Assembly (NCBI RefSeq): GCF_000024185.1
Contig: NC_013790.1
Location: 1,139,501 to 1,203,500 of the forward strand
DNA: 64,000 bases
DNA from: Methanobrevibacter ruminantium M1
GTDB lineage: Archaea; Methanobacteriota; Methanobacteria; Methanobacteriales; Methanobacteriaceae
Direction of reading: 5' to 3'
This document shows positions 8,546 to 17,344 of this stretch, piece by piece; the stretch's first letter is position 1; each line of letters opens with the position of its first letter. Both the position numbers and the translations under genes were made by a program. Under the pieces are notes generated by a model, which saw only the letters and a program-made list of their open reading frames with translations, did not search any database and was not told where the DNA came from.

Positions 8546-8701
8546 TTAAATTGATTATGTTCTTATATTGGATTGATTAGGTGATCATGTTATTTTATAG
8601 GATTGATTAGGTGATCATGTTCTTTTATGGGATTGATTAGGTGATCATGTTCTTTTATGGGATTGATTAGGTTGATTATGTTTTTTTATGGGATTGATTA
8701 G
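8540..8701 (+). repeat. 30-bp tandem repeat carrying five 7-codon mini-ORFs
   Basis: Five units begin at 8540, 8571, 8601, 8631 and 8661 (30 or 31 bp, unit start GATTGATTAGGTGATCATG), then a partial unit. Unit 1 contains the cbiG stop codon. Each unit has an ATG with a 7-codon frame of consensus MFFYGID (8557-8580, 8587-8610, 8617-8640, 8647-8670, 8678-8701). In ORFs 2-4 the stop codon of the preceding ORF overlaps an AGGTGA ribosome-binding site just before the ATG. The extra base in the 31-bp units lies outside the mini-ORFs. Translation is unproven. Confidence 0.85.
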
Positions 8702-8776
8702 ATTAACCATTATCTTAAGGGGAAAATTAGAATAATGTTTATAATAATTATTTAAGTGTCTATTGGAGGAAAAATA

Positions 8777-9508
8777 ATGAAATGTGTGTCTGTTGTAGGT
8801 ATTGGTCCTGGAAATGAGTTGTATCTTAGCATTGCAGCTAAGGAAACTCTTGAAGATTCAGACTTAATTGTAGGCTATAAGAAATATGTGGAGCTAGTAG
8901 AAGAATATTTGCCTGAAAAGGAGTATCTCTACACTGGAATGACAAAGGAAGTAGATAGATGTAAAATGGCTTTGGAAAAAGCATCTGAAGGCAATTGCGT
9001 ATCTGTGGTCTGCAGTGGGGATGCTGGAGTATATGGTATGGCAGGATTGGTTTATGAATTGTCTGTAGATTATCCTGATGTTGAAATTGACATTGTTCCA
9101 GGCATAAGTGCTGTCTTAAGTGGTTCTGCAGTTTTAGGAGCTCCAATAGGACATGATTTTGCAGTAATCAGTTTATCAGATCTCTTAACTCCATGGGAAT
9201 TGATTGAAAAGCGCTTGGCCTTGGCTGGAGAAGGAGATTTCTGCATTTGCCTTTACAATCCTTCAAGCCATAAGAGAAAGGATTATCTTAAAAAGGCCTG
9301 TGAAATATTATTAAAACATAAAAAGGAAGACACTGTATGTGGTTATGTCAGAAACATTGGAAGAGAAGGTGAAGAATATCATATATTAAGTCTTAAAGAA
9401 CTTAAAGACACTGAAGTTGACATGTTCACTACAGTCTTCATCGGAAATGCAAATACAAAGGTAATTGACAATAAGATGGTAACTCCAAGGGGATACAAGG
9501 GAGTATAG
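8777..9508 (+). CDS. cbiH: cobalt-precorrin-3 C17-methyltransferase CbiH
   Basis: 243-residue SAM-dependent methylase that drives C17 methylation with ring contraction. It shows VGIGPGNELYLSIAAKETL, VVCSGDAGVYGMAGLVYEL and VPGISAVLSGSAVLGAPIGHDFAVISLSDLLTPW in parts, the last being characteristic of CbiH/CobJ. I place the start at the ATG at 8777 because GGAGGA at 8765-8770 is directly upstream; the GTG at 8756 would lie before that site. It follows the mini-ORF repeat and precedes cbiJ by 16 bp. Confidence 0.93.
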   Translation: MKCVSVVGIGPGNELYLSIAAKETLEDSDLIVGYKKYVELVEEYLPEKEYLYTGMTKEVDRCKMALEKASEGNCVSVVCSGDAGVYGMAGLVYELSVDYPDVEIDIVPGISAVLSGSAVLGAPIGHDFAVISLSDLLTPWELIEKRLALAGEGDFCICLYNPSSHKRKDYLKKACEILLKHKKEDTVCGYVRNIGREGEEYHILSLKELKDTEVDMFTTVFIGNANTKVIDNKMVTPRGYKGV

Positions 9509-9524
9509 CTTAGAAGGTGTGATT

Positions 9525-10283
9525 ATGCACAAGATTGTTTTGTTTGGAGGAACTACAGAAGGACGTTTATTGACTGAATTCCTATCTCAAAATAAGGTTC
9601 CATCCATTGTCTGTGTTGCCACTGAATATGGGGAGAAAGTCTTGGATTATGAGCCCCCAGTCATAGTTCAGCCTAAAAGATTAAAGCCTGGCCCTATGAG
9701 AAAGCTATTTCAAGAGGAGCAGACCGAGTTTGTCTTTGATGCTACACATCCTTATGCAACTGAAATAAGCAAGCACATCAAGGAAGCCTGTGATGAAATG
9801 GGCATTGAATACATCCGAGTATTGCGAGAATCCATTGAGATTGAAGGTACCACTAAAGTTTCCAGCATGGATGATTTGATTGATTATTTAAACCAAACTG
9901 AAGGTTTGATATTTTCATCTATGGGAGCTAAGGAGGCTGAAGCTTTAACCGCTCTAGAGAATTTCCCTGAAAGGGTCTATTTGCGAATGTTGCCTTCTCC
10001 CGAAGGGATTGGCCATTGCCTAGATTTGGGATATCCTATGAAAAACCTTTGCGGAATGCAGGGTCCATTTTCAAAGGAATTTAATATGGCTCAATTTAAG
10101 GAAATTGGTGCAGACATACTAGTTACTAAGGAATCAGGCAATGTTGGAGGATTTTTGGAAAAAACCGATGCAGCTAAGGAATGTGGTATGGAAGTAGTTG
10201 TTTTAAGCAGATTGCTTAATGAAGAAGGCATTAGCGTTGAAGAGGCTAAAGATGCCATAATGAGTAAATGCTTAAGGCGTTAG
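9525..10283 (+). CDS. cbiJ: cobalt-precorrin-6A reductase CbiJ
   Basis: 252-residue CbiJ/CobK family reductase; it reduces the macrocycle of cobalt-precorrin-6A with NAD(P)H. It begins MHKIVLFGGTTEGRLL, a Rossmann-like N-terminus with the TTEGR motif, followed by FDATHPYATEISKHI and VTKESGNVGGF..K. The ATG at 9525 is preferred over the GTG at 9519, because that GTG is part of the AAGGTG ribosome-binding site. Its last 48 bp are duplicated immediately downstream (10227-10323). Confidence 0.92.
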   Translation: MHKIVLFGGTTEGRLLTEFLSQNKVPSIVCVATEYGEKVLDYEPPVIVQPKRLKPGPMRKLFQEEQTEFVFDATHPYATEISKHIKEACDEMGIEYIRVLRESIEIEGTTKVSSMDDLIDYLNQTEGLIFSSMGAKEAEALTALENFPERVYLRMLPSPEGIGHCLDLGYPMKNLCGMQGPFSKEFNMAQFKEIGADILVTKESGNVGGFLEKTDAAKECGMEVVVLSRLLNEEGISVEEAKDAIMSKCLRR

Positions 10284-10323
10284 TGTTGATGAGGCTAAAG
10301 AGGCCATAAGGAGTAAATGCTTA
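10227..10323 (+). repeat. 49-bp tandem duplication of the cbiJ 3' end
   Basis: 10227-10274 (inside cbiJ) and 10276-10323 match at 43 of 48 positions. The second copy lies between cbiJ and cbiET and ends on the A of the cbiET start codon. A T-to-G difference turns AATGAG of copy 1 into AAGGAG (10308-10313) in copy 2, which is the ribosome-binding site of cbiET. Confidence 0.9.
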
Positions 10324-11510
10324 TGAAGGAAATCAATATTATTGGAATGGGAATGAGTGAAAAGACACTCACTCATGAAGCTTTGGAACTCATTCACCAT
10401 GCAGATATCTTAATTGGTGCAAAAAGATTAATCAATGAGTTTTCTAAACTTAATAAACCTAGTTTTAATGCTTATTTATCTGATGACATATTGAAAATAA
10501 TAGAAGAAACCGATGCAGAAAAAATAGCAATTCTTGTTTCAGGAGATGTTGGCTTTTACAGTGCTGCGGAAAAACTGACAGATGTCCTAAAGGACTATAA
10601 TCCTAATTTAATTACCGGAATCTCTTCAGTTTCCTACTTTTTTGCAAAATGCAGTCTTCCTTGGAAGGATGCAAATCTGATAAGCTGTCATGGGATAGAT
10701 ACAAATATAGTTTCATCAGTTCGAAGAAACAGGTATACCTTTGCATTAACAGGCAAAAACATTCCAGAATTGCAAAATGAATTGGTTAAATATGGCTTTG
10801 GCGATTTGAAGGTTTGGGTTGGAGAGAACTTAGGTTCAGAAGACGAATTCATCAATGATTGCAGGATTGATGATTTATGCAGTAGGGAATATGGCTCATT
10901 AACTGTTTTGATTATTGACAACCCTGATTTTGATTCTAAATCAAGAACAGGCATTCCAGATGAGGAATTCATTAGGGGAAAAGTCCCAATGACAAAATCA
11001 GAGGTCCGTGCAGTATGCGCATCTAAACTCTCAATAGGTCCTGACGACATAGCTTATGACATTGGATGCGGAACAGGCTCTGTAACAATAGAAATGGCTT
11101 TATCAGCATACAATGGAAAGGTCTATGCCTTTGATAAGAAGGAAGAGGCAATTAGTCTCCTAAATGAAAACTGCATTAAATTCCATATTGATAATGTTGA
11201 AGCAATTTGCGGATTGGCGCCAGACTGCTTAAAGGGTCTTCCTACACCTGATGTGGCCTTTATTGGAGGTAGTTCTGGAAACATGGATGAAATAGTTAAT
11301 TATCTCTATCAATTAAACCCAAATATGAGATTTGTCATAACTGCAATAAGCATTGAAAATGCAATGGCTGCATTGGATTCATTAAAAGATATTGGAATAG
11401 AAGCTGAAATAGTTCAGGTGGCTGTCTCTAAAGGCAAGAAAATTGCAGATTTGCATATGCTGATTGCTCAAAACCCAATATTTATCATAAGTGGTGATGC
11501 CAATGAATAG
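10323..11510 (+). CDS. cbiET: bifunctional cobalt-precorrin-7 C5- / precorrin-6B C15-methyltransferase (decarboxylating) CbiET
   Basis: 395-residue fusion. Residues 1 to about 205 are CbiE (INIIGMGMSEKTLTHEAL, VSGDVGFYSAAEKL, ITGISSVSYFFAKC). From about GKVPMTKSEVRAVCASKL onward it is CbiT, with the SAM-binding YDIGCGTGSVTIEMAL and AFIGGSSG motifs. Together they methylate C5 and C15 and decarboxylate the C12 acetate. Most archaea carry cbiE and cbiT as separate genes, whereas fusion is common in bacteria, so transfer is possible. I prefer ATG 10323 (9 nt after AAGGAG) to ATG 10317 (3 nt). It overlaps cbiA by 8 bp. Confidence 0.92.
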   Translation: MKEINIIGMGMSEKTLTHEALELIHHADILIGAKRLINEFSKLNKPSFNAYLSDDILKIIEETDAEKIAILVSGDVGFYSAAEKLTDVLKDYNPNLITGISSVSYFFAKCSLPWKDANLISCHGIDTNIVSSVRRNRYTFALTGKNIPELQNELVKYGFGDLKVWVGENLGSEDEFINDCRIDDLCSREYGSLTVLIIDNPDFDSKSRTGIPDEEFIRGKVPMTKSEVRAVCASKLSIGPDDIAYDIGCGTGSVTIEMALSAYNGKVYAFDKKEEAISLLNENCIKFHIDNVEAICGLAPDCLKGLPTPDVAFIGGSSGNMDEIVNYLYQLNPNMRFVITAISIENAMAALDSLKDIGIEAEIVQVAVSKGKKIADLHMLIAQNPIFIISGDANE

Positions 11511-12864
11511 GTTCTTAATATCTGGAACAAGCAGTAATTGCGGCAAGACAACAATCACAATGGCCTTGCTTGCAGCATTTAAAAACAGAGGTCTTGATAT
11601 TGCTTCATTCAAGTCAGGTCCTGATTATATTGACCCAATGTTTCATAGAAAGGTCTTTAATGTAAAGACACATAACCTTGATCCCTATTTCTGCACTGAA
11701 GAGATGCTTTGTGAGCAGTTTATTAGAAACAAAGGAAATGATTTAAGCATAATAGAGGGGGCTATGGGTTTTTATGATGGAATTGGAGTTGAAGGAAGAG
11801 CAAGCGCTTGGGAAGTTGCCAAATCCATCAAGGCTCCAGCGGTGCTCATTCTTGATGCAAAGGGAATGAGCAATTCTGCAGCTGCAATCATAAAGGGCTT
11901 TAAGGAATTCAAAGAAGACAGTATGGTTGAAGGAGTCATTTTCAATAATATTTCTCCAATGTTATATCCTCTTTTAAGAGACATTGTTGAAAGCATTGGC
12001 ATAAAGGCTTATGGTTTCTTGCCTAGGAGGGAAGAATACTCAATAGGAAGCCGTAACTTAGGATTAATCACTGCAGATGAGATTCAGGACATAAAAGATA
12101 AAATAAATGGATTAAGTCAATTGGCTGAAGAGTACATTGATTTAGATGGCTTGTATGAATTGGCTAAGTCTGCTCCTGAATTAAAAACTAATGATTTTAT
12201 AGGAGAAGTTTTAACTGATTCCCAAAATGAAGAAAGTGCAGATTCAAGTAATAAACCACGCATAGCAGTCTCTCGAGATAAGGCATTCTGCTTTATGTAT
12301 GAAGAAAACATAGAAATACTAGAGGATTTAGGATGTGAAGTGGTCTATTTCAGTCCTTTAGAGGATAAAAAACTTCCAGATAATATTTCTGGTTTATATC
12401 TATGCGGAGGCTATCCTGAATTATATAAGGAGGAACTATCCAATAATAAGGACTTATGCTCTTCATTAAAAGAAATAATCTCTAATGGAATCCCTACAAT
12501 AGCGGAATGCGGAGGATTTATGTATCTGCATGATTCCATTGAGAATGTCCCTATGGTTGGATTTATAAAGGGAAACTGCATTAAAACAGATAAATTGCAG
12601 CGCTTTGGCTATATTGAAATTAAGGCATTAAAGGATAATCTATTATGCAGTGAAAACGATAGTATCAGAGTCCATGAATTCCATTATTATGACAGTGAGA
12701 ACTGTGGAGAGGATTTCATGGCAAAGAAAGCATCTAATGGCTTGGAATATCTTTGCTGTCATGGTTCGGATAGTCTTTATGCTGGTTTTCCTCATATTTA
12801 TCTACCTGCAAACCCTGATTTTGCAAGATCTTTTGTTAGGAATGCTAGAAATTGGAAACATTAA
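11503..12864 (+). CDS. cbiA: cobyrinic acid a,c-diamide synthase CbiA
   Basis: 453-residue glutamine-dependent amidase for the a and c side chains of cobyrinate. The N-terminal P-loop domain has ISGTSSNCGKTTITMALL. The C-terminal class I amidotransferase-like domain has LYLCGGYPELYKEEL and the nucleophile region IAECGGFMYL, with a late HEFHYY segment. I use the ATG at 11503: GGTGA at 11493-11497 sits 5 nt before it and ATGAATAG overlaps the cbiET stop. The upstream GTG at 11491 would lie before the ribosome-binding site. In methanogens the same family also includes CfbB of F430 synthesis; the corrin cluster favours CbiA. Confidence 0.9.
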   Translation: MNRFLISGTSSNCGKTTITMALLAAFKNRGLDIASFKSGPDYIDPMFHRKVFNVKTHNLDPYFCTEEMLCEQFIRNKGNDLSIIEGAMGFYDGIGVEGRASAWEVAKSIKAPAVLILDAKGMSNSAAAIIKGFKEFKEDSMVEGVIFNNISPMLYPLLRDIVESIGIKAYGFLPRREEYSIGSRNLGLITADEIQDIKDKINGLSQLAEEYIDLDGLYELAKSAPELKTNDFIGEVLTDSQNEESADSSNKPRIAVSRDKAFCFMYEENIEILEDLGCEVVYFSPLEDKKLPDNISGLYLCGGYPELYKEELSNNKDLCSSLKEIISNGIPTIAECGGFMYLHDSIENVPMVGFIKGNCIKTDKLQRFGYIEIKALKDNLLCSENDSIRVHEFHYYDSENCGEDFMAKKASNGLEYLCCHGSDSLYAGFPHIYLPANPDFARSFVRNARNWKH

Positions 12865-12976
12865 ACTTAAATTATTTTTTTAGATTAGATTATCTAAATT
12901 TAAATTAGATATTTTTTAGATTAATTAAATTGATTTATAGAGTAATTATTGAATAAAAACAAATCGAAGTGATAGT

Positions 12977-13615
12977 ATGAAAATTGAATTGGAACAGGTC
13001 GAGCCTGCTGAAATTGAAAATAGGAGTATGGAAATAATAGAATCTGAATTGCCTCATGAAATTGACCCTAAATTGGCACCTATCATTAAAAGGGCAGTTC
13101 ATACTGCTGCTGATTTTGATTATGTGGATAACTTATGCTTTTCAGAGGATGTTGTTGATAAGGCATTGGAAGCGATTAAAAATGGAGCTTGCATTGTCAC
13201 TGATACTCAAATGGCAAAGGCAGGAATCAATAAGGCAGAGCTTAAAAAGCATGGCGGTGATGTCTTCTGCTTTATGAGTGATGATGATGTTAGGGATATG
13301 GCTAAAAAGAATCATTCAACTAGAGCTAGAGCATCTATGGATAAGGCATCACAGCTGGACAGGCCATTGATATTTGCTATTGGAAATGCTCCAACAGCTT
13401 TGATAAGGTTGTATGAATTGATTCAGGAAGGCAAGCTCAAACCAGAACTTATCATTGGAGTTCCAGTGGGTTTTGTTAATGTGGTTCAGTCAAAAGAGCT
13501 TATTATGCAATGTGATGTTCCTTATATCGTTGCTCGCGGACGCAAAGGTGGAAGCAATGTAGCAGCAGCTATTTCTAATGCATTGCTTTATATCTTAAGA
13601 GATCAAATGAAGTAA
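12977..13615 (+). CDS. cbiC: cobalt-precorrin-8 methylmutase CbiC
   Basis: 212-residue CbiC/CobH; it moves the C11 methyl group to C12 to give cobyrinic acid. The conserved catalytic His lies in AVHTAADFDY (His42), and NHSTRARASMDKA, FAIGNAPTALIRLYELI and VGVPVGFVNVVQSKE-type segments complete the family profile. It follows cbiA after 112 bp with its own GTGATAGT ribosome-binding region. The last 20 bp before its stop codon recur just beyond it (13592-13634). Confidence 0.92.
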   Translation: MKIELEQVEPAEIENRSMEIIESELPHEIDPKLAPIIKRAVHTAADFDYVDNLCFSEDVVDKALEAIKNGACIVTDTQMAKAGINKAELKKHGGDVFCFMSDDDVRDMAKKNHSTRARASMDKASQLDRPLIFAIGNAPTALIRLYELIQEGKLKPELIIGVPVGFVNVVQSKELIMQCDVPYIVARGRKGGSNVAAAISNALLYILRDQMK

Positions 13616-13634
13616 TCTTAAGAGATCAAATGAA
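13592..13634 (+). repeat. 20-bp direct repeat across the cbiC stop
   Basis: ATCTTAAGAGATCAAATGAA occurs at 13592-13611 (inside cbiC) and again at 13615-13634, a perfect repeat with 23-bp period that starts within the stop codon. It is a small example of the 3'-tail duplications seen elsewhere in the window. Confidence 0.9.
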
Positions 13635-13933
13635 ATAGTTTTATTCTTTATAGAGAATAATTTATTATTCTCAATCTTTTTTTTTAATTTATTTGTCTTT
13701 TTTTATTTATTATCAACTCTTATATAATTGATATTTTTAATATTTTTTCACTCTTTCTTTATTTTCAACTCTTTTATAATCAATATTTTTAAATATTTCT
13801 TACAATAAAGTATAATTTAGTGATTTTAAAATTTTCTTTAGTTGCTTTGATTATAAGTTCTTTAGAAAATTATAATTTAAACGATTAAATTGTTATTTAG
13901 AAATAATATTTTTTTTAAAGAAAGGATGATAAT
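13635..13933. other. AT-rich intergenic region before cbiK
   Basis: No gene is visible. Two imperfect direct repeats around CAACTCTTATATAATTGAT and CAACTCTTTTATAATCAAT (near 13713 and 13768, about 55-58 bp apart) both contain TATA-like cores. An AAAGGATGAT ribosome-binding site leads into cbiK, so this may hold a cbiK promoter. Confidence 0.4.
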
Positions 13934-14722
13934 ATGGTTGATAAAATTATTTTAGTGGTTAGTTTTGGTACATCTTATAACAATAACCGTGCTCTTACCA
14001 TTGGAGCTATTGAAAAGGATATTGATGAGGCATTTCCAGATTATGAAATGAGAAGGGCATTTACTAGTCAAATGGTAATAAACAAGCTTAAAAGACGTGA
14101 TGACTTGGATATTGACAATGTTCAAGATGCTCTTGAAAGGGCAGTGAATGATGGTGTCAAGACAGTCATTGTACAGCCAACTCATGTAATGGACGGAACT
14201 GAATATCATTTCAAAATCAAGGACACTGTAGATAAGTACATTGATAAATTTGATAATATTACAATCGCAGATCCTTTATTAATCACTGATGAAGACTTTG
14301 AAGACTTAATCAGCAGCATAACTAAAGATGATGAATCAAGTGATGAAACAGCTATTGTTTATATGGGTCATGGCTCTCCTGCTGAGTCTAATATGGTTTA
14401 TACCAAATTGCAATCCATGTTAGGAGAAAAGGGATTCGATCATTATTATATAGGCACTGTAGAGGCTAAGCCTGATTATGATGATGTCTTGGCTATGGTT
14501 AAGGAAGGAGACTATAAGAAAATCATCCTAAAGCCTCTGATGGTTGTTGCTGGAGATCATGCTCAAAACGATATGGCTGGAGATGAAGATGATTCTTGGA
14601 AATCCATGTTCCAAGATGAAGGATACGATGTGGATTGTCTAATTGAAGGTCTGGCACAGTCTAAAGACATCAGGGATGTCTATATCAAGCATGTTCAAAA
14701 GGCAATTGATGATTTGAGTTAA
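13934..14722 (+). CDS. cbiK: anaerobic cobaltochelatase CbiK (sirohydrochlorin cobaltochelatase)
   Basis: 262-residue class II chelatase that inserts Co2+ into sirohydrochlorin. It matches the Salmonella-type CbiK in length and motifs: SFGTSYNNNRALTIGAIE at the N-terminus, GHGSPAESN with a metal/catalytic His at residue 146, and VVAGDHAQNDMAGD with the second at 209. There is no signal peptide, unlike the periplasmic CbiK forms. Methanogens usually carry the short CbiX instead, so CbiK here, next to a CbiET fusion, suggests acquisition from anaerobic bacteria. It ends the corrin cluster and supplies its substrate. Confidence 0.9.
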   Translation: MVDKIILVVSFGTSYNNNRALTIGAIEKDIDEAFPDYEMRRAFTSQMVINKLKRRDDLDIDNVQDALERAVNDGVKTVIVQPTHVMDGTEYHFKIKDTVDKYIDKFDNITIADPLLITDEDFEDLISSITKDDESSDETAIVYMGHGSPAESNMVYTKLQSMLGEKGFDHYYIGTVEAKPDYDDVLAMVKEGDYKKIILKPLMVVAGDHAQNDMAGDEDDSWKSMFQDEGYDVDCLIEGLAQSKDIRDVYIKHVQKAIDDLS

Positions 14723-14863
14723 TTTTTAAATTAACTTAAATTTCTTCTTTAATTACTTCTTTAATTTCTTCTTTATTTTTATTTATGCATATAAAAGATT
14801 TATTTAGTTAAAAATCATATTTATAATTAGGATTTGACTTTCTAATTATTCTAAGGTGGTTAA

Positions 14864-15256
14864 ATGGAACGAGAAAGTTATTATTTTTTATTATTGCTAA
14901 TTGGACTTGTCATCTGTGCAGGTGTCTTTTATTTCCAATTTAACTATGCAACTCCCACATATCTGATATTCAATGCAACTGAAGTCAATGAGGGAGGCTC
15001 ATTTACAGGGGTATTGAATGATGCTTATGGATTTCCGGTGGTAAATAAGACAATAACCTATCATAAGCCAGGATATGAAATGGGGACATTGGTGGATGTT
15101 CAAACGGATGACACGGGAGAGTTTGTTATAGAAAATGCCCAATACCTGCCGGATGCCGGTGAAGACAATTATTATGGTGCATTCACCTTTGCAGGGGATG
15201 GCAAATATCAAGGATGTTCCTTTGATGGAAATATAACTGTAATTCCAAAGAAATAA
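14864..15256 (+). CDS. membrane-anchored Ig-like domain protein
   Basis: 130 residues. An uncleaved N-terminal hydrophobic helix (about residues 6-24) is followed by one extracellular beta-sandwich-like domain with N-glycosylation-type sequons and the pattern V.DAYGFPVVNKTITY...TDDTGEFVIENAQYL. This resembles the Big-type/Ig-like modules of Methanobrevibacter surface proteins, here as a single unit. Its function is unknown; a cell-wall-facing role is inferred. GGTGG precedes the ATG. The 159 bp downstream is T-rich low-complexity sequence between convergent genes. Confidence 0.7.
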   Translation: MERESYYFLLLLIGLVICAGVFYFQFNYATPTYLIFNATEVNEGGSFTGVLNDAYGFPVVNKTITYHKPGYEMGTLVDVQTDDTGEFVIENAQYLPDAGEDNYYGAFTFAGDGKYQGCSFDGNITVIPKK

Positions 15257-15415
15257 GTTTATAAGACTTATTTTCACTTATTTTTTTCTTATTTTAATTT
15301 TTATTTCTTATTTTAACTTATTTTTTATTTTCACTTATTTTTTTATTTTAACTTTTTTTCTTTTATTTTAATCTTAATTTGTTATTTTATCAAGTTCTTA
15401 TTTAACTTATTTTAC

Positions 15416-16084
15416 TTACTTTTTAGCAATCACACAAATCCAATATGCATCATCGCCAGTAAAAGAGTCTTTGGCTTCCTTTATAAAACATTTAACATCA
15501 GAAAAACCAGCTTTTTCTAAAGAATCCTCTAATTCTTCTTTTGAATAAATATGCATCTCTAACAATTCAATGATGCGCTGTTGACGCTTGTCATACTCAT
15601 TTGGAAGAGCTTCGTTAGCAATAAAGAATATTCCATCTTTTTTTAAAATTCTATGGACTTCCTTTAGGTCATTTACAAAATCAGGCCAGAAGTAAACTGT
15701 TTCAAAGGCTGTAGCAATATTAAAAATCCCTTCTTCAAAGGGCATATCGGAAACTGAACCTTGAATTATTTCACATCTTCCATCATCAATTGATTCCCTA
15801 TTCAATTCAATGGATTTCTCAACTGAAAGCTCTGAATAATCAAGACCAAAGACCTTATTGTCTGTCATTTTAAGGAATCTTTCCACATTAACTCCTCCGC
15901 CGCAGCCAATATCTAAAATAAAATCATCCTTATCAATCTCTAAATGATTTAGGCTCCACTGTGCAAGGGATTCGTGGTTTATATTCATGTTCTCAATTAG
16001 TTTCTCCCCTAATTCTCCTTTAGGCTTTCGAGCATTAAGCAATAATTCATCATCCATATAGTTTTCTTCATCTTGATTAGACAT
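15416..16084 (-). CDS. class I SAM-dependent methyltransferase
   Basis: 222 residues with a Methyltransf_11-type fold. Motif I ILDIGCGGGVNVERFL lies at about residues 53-68, GLDYSELSVEKS supplies the acidic ribose contact, and ATAFETVYFWPDF and LKEVHRILKKDGIFFI are the later motifs. The 30-45 residue N-terminal lead-in (NARKPKGELGEKLIENMN) is seen in stand-alone small-molecule methyltransferases of gut anaerobes. The substrate cannot be told. It has a GAGG ribosome-binding site and is convergent with the Ig-like gene. Confidence 0.8.
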   Translation of the reverse strand: MSNQDEENYMDDELLLNARKPKGELGEKLIENMNINHESLAQWSLNHLEIDKDDFILDIGCGGGVNVERFLKMTDNKVFGLDYSELSVEKSIELNRESIDDGRCEIIQGSVSDMPFEEGIFNIATAFETVYFWPDFVNDLKEVHRILKKDGIFFIANEALPNEYDKRQQRIIELLEMHIYSKEELEDSLEKAGFSDVKCFIKEAKDSFTGDDAYWICVIAKK

Positions 16085-16314
16085 CTTATTCCTCTTGATT
16101 TAATGGTATTTTTGTATTTAATTAAATATTTGACTTTAAAATTAATTAAATTTATTTATAATAAAAATCTTAATTTATATTAGAAAGAATTTTTTAGGAT
16201 TTTAAGAATCTTAAATTATCTTAGAAATGTATTTTTAAAAAATCTTAATAATTTAAAAAGTTCCATTTTATAAACTTATTTTTAAAAGCCTTTAGCTAAA
16301 TTGGAGAGAAAACC

Positions 16315-17277
16315 ATGGATGATTATTTAATTAAATCAAAATCTGAAACTAATCCTGAATATGGATGCAATCCATATGAAAGACCTATTGAAGAACATAT
16401 AGCTAAAGGAATAATCAATTTAGACAAGCCTTCAGGCCCTACCTCCCACGAAGTGGACTCCTGGGTTAAAAGGATCCTCGGATGCAATAAGACAGGCCAT
16501 GGGGGAACACTTGATCCTAAGGTGACTGGGGTGCTTCCTATTGGCATAGACAACGCCACAAGAGTGAGCCAACTTCTCCTTCCAGCAGGTAAGGAATATG
16601 TATGTCTTATGCATTTGCATAGGGAAATACCAGAAGATCAAGTAAAAGGGATATTCAATGAATTTACAGGCAAGATTTACCAGACACCCCCTGTTAAATC
16701 AGCTGTAAAACGTGAATTAAGGGTAAGAAATATTTATTACTCTACCATCTATGAAATAGAAGGACAGGATGTCCTCTTTAGGATAGGATGCGAAGCCGGA
16801 ACATATGTCAGAACCTATTGTCATGATATCGGTGAGGCATTGGGCTGCGGAGCTCATATGGCTGAGCTTAGAAGAACTAGGGTAGGTCCATTCGATGAGC
16901 GAAACAATGACCTTGTAAACTTGCATGACCTTACAGATGCATATCATTTCTATTTGGAAGACGGAGATGAAGAGCATATTAGAAAGGCCATCCAACCAAT
17001 GGAAGTGGCTAGCTCACACCTTCCTCAGATATTCATTAAAGACTCTGCAGTTGAAGCGATCTGCCATGGGGCAAAGCTTGGTGCAGGTGGAATTTGCAAA
17101 TTGTCCAAGGACATTCAAAAGGGCAATCTTGTTGCAATAAAGTCTTTAAAAGGAGAACTGGTAGCTGCAGGAACTTCTCTTTTATCCTCTCAAGAGATAA
17201 TGAATGCAGATTCCGGTTTGGTGGTTGATACAAATAAGGTCTTTATGGATACAGGAATCTATCCGAAAGGATGGTAA
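16315..17277 (+). CDS. cbf5: tRNA/rRNA pseudouridine synthase Cbf5 (TruB family)
   Basis: 320 residues, the catalytic protein of archaeal H/ACA ribonucleoprotein; it makes pseudouridine in rRNA and U55 in tRNA. The catalytic loop is GHGGTLDPKVTGVLPIG (Asp in TLDP), preceded by the family motif INLDKPSGPTSHEVDSWV. CEAGTYVRTYCHDIG follows, and a C-terminal PUA domain covers about residues 235-315 (SAVEAICHGAKLGAGGI...GNLVAIKSLKGELVAAGTSLL). Length and domain order are normal. A small winged-helix gene follows on the same strand. Confidence 0.94.
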   Translation: MDDYLIKSKSETNPEYGCNPYERPIEEHIAKGIINLDKPSGPTSHEVDSWVKRILGCNKTGHGGTLDPKVTGVLPIGIDNATRVSQLLLPAGKEYVCLMHLHREIPEDQVKGIFNEFTGKIYQTPPVKSAVKRELRVRNIYYSTIYEIEGQDVLFRIGCEAGTYVRTYCHDIGEALGCGAHMAELRRTRVGPFDERNNDLVNLHDLTDAYHFYLEDGDEEHIRKAIQPMEVASSHLPQIFIKDSAVEAICHGAKLGAGGICKLSKDIQKGNLVAIKSLKGELVAAGTSLLSSQEIMNADSGLVVDTNKVFMDTGIYPKGW

Positions 17278-17344
17278 GATTTGATTGAATATATTTTTCA
17301 TAATCATTTTAAGATTTAATGATTTAATTAAGTTAGGTGATAAG

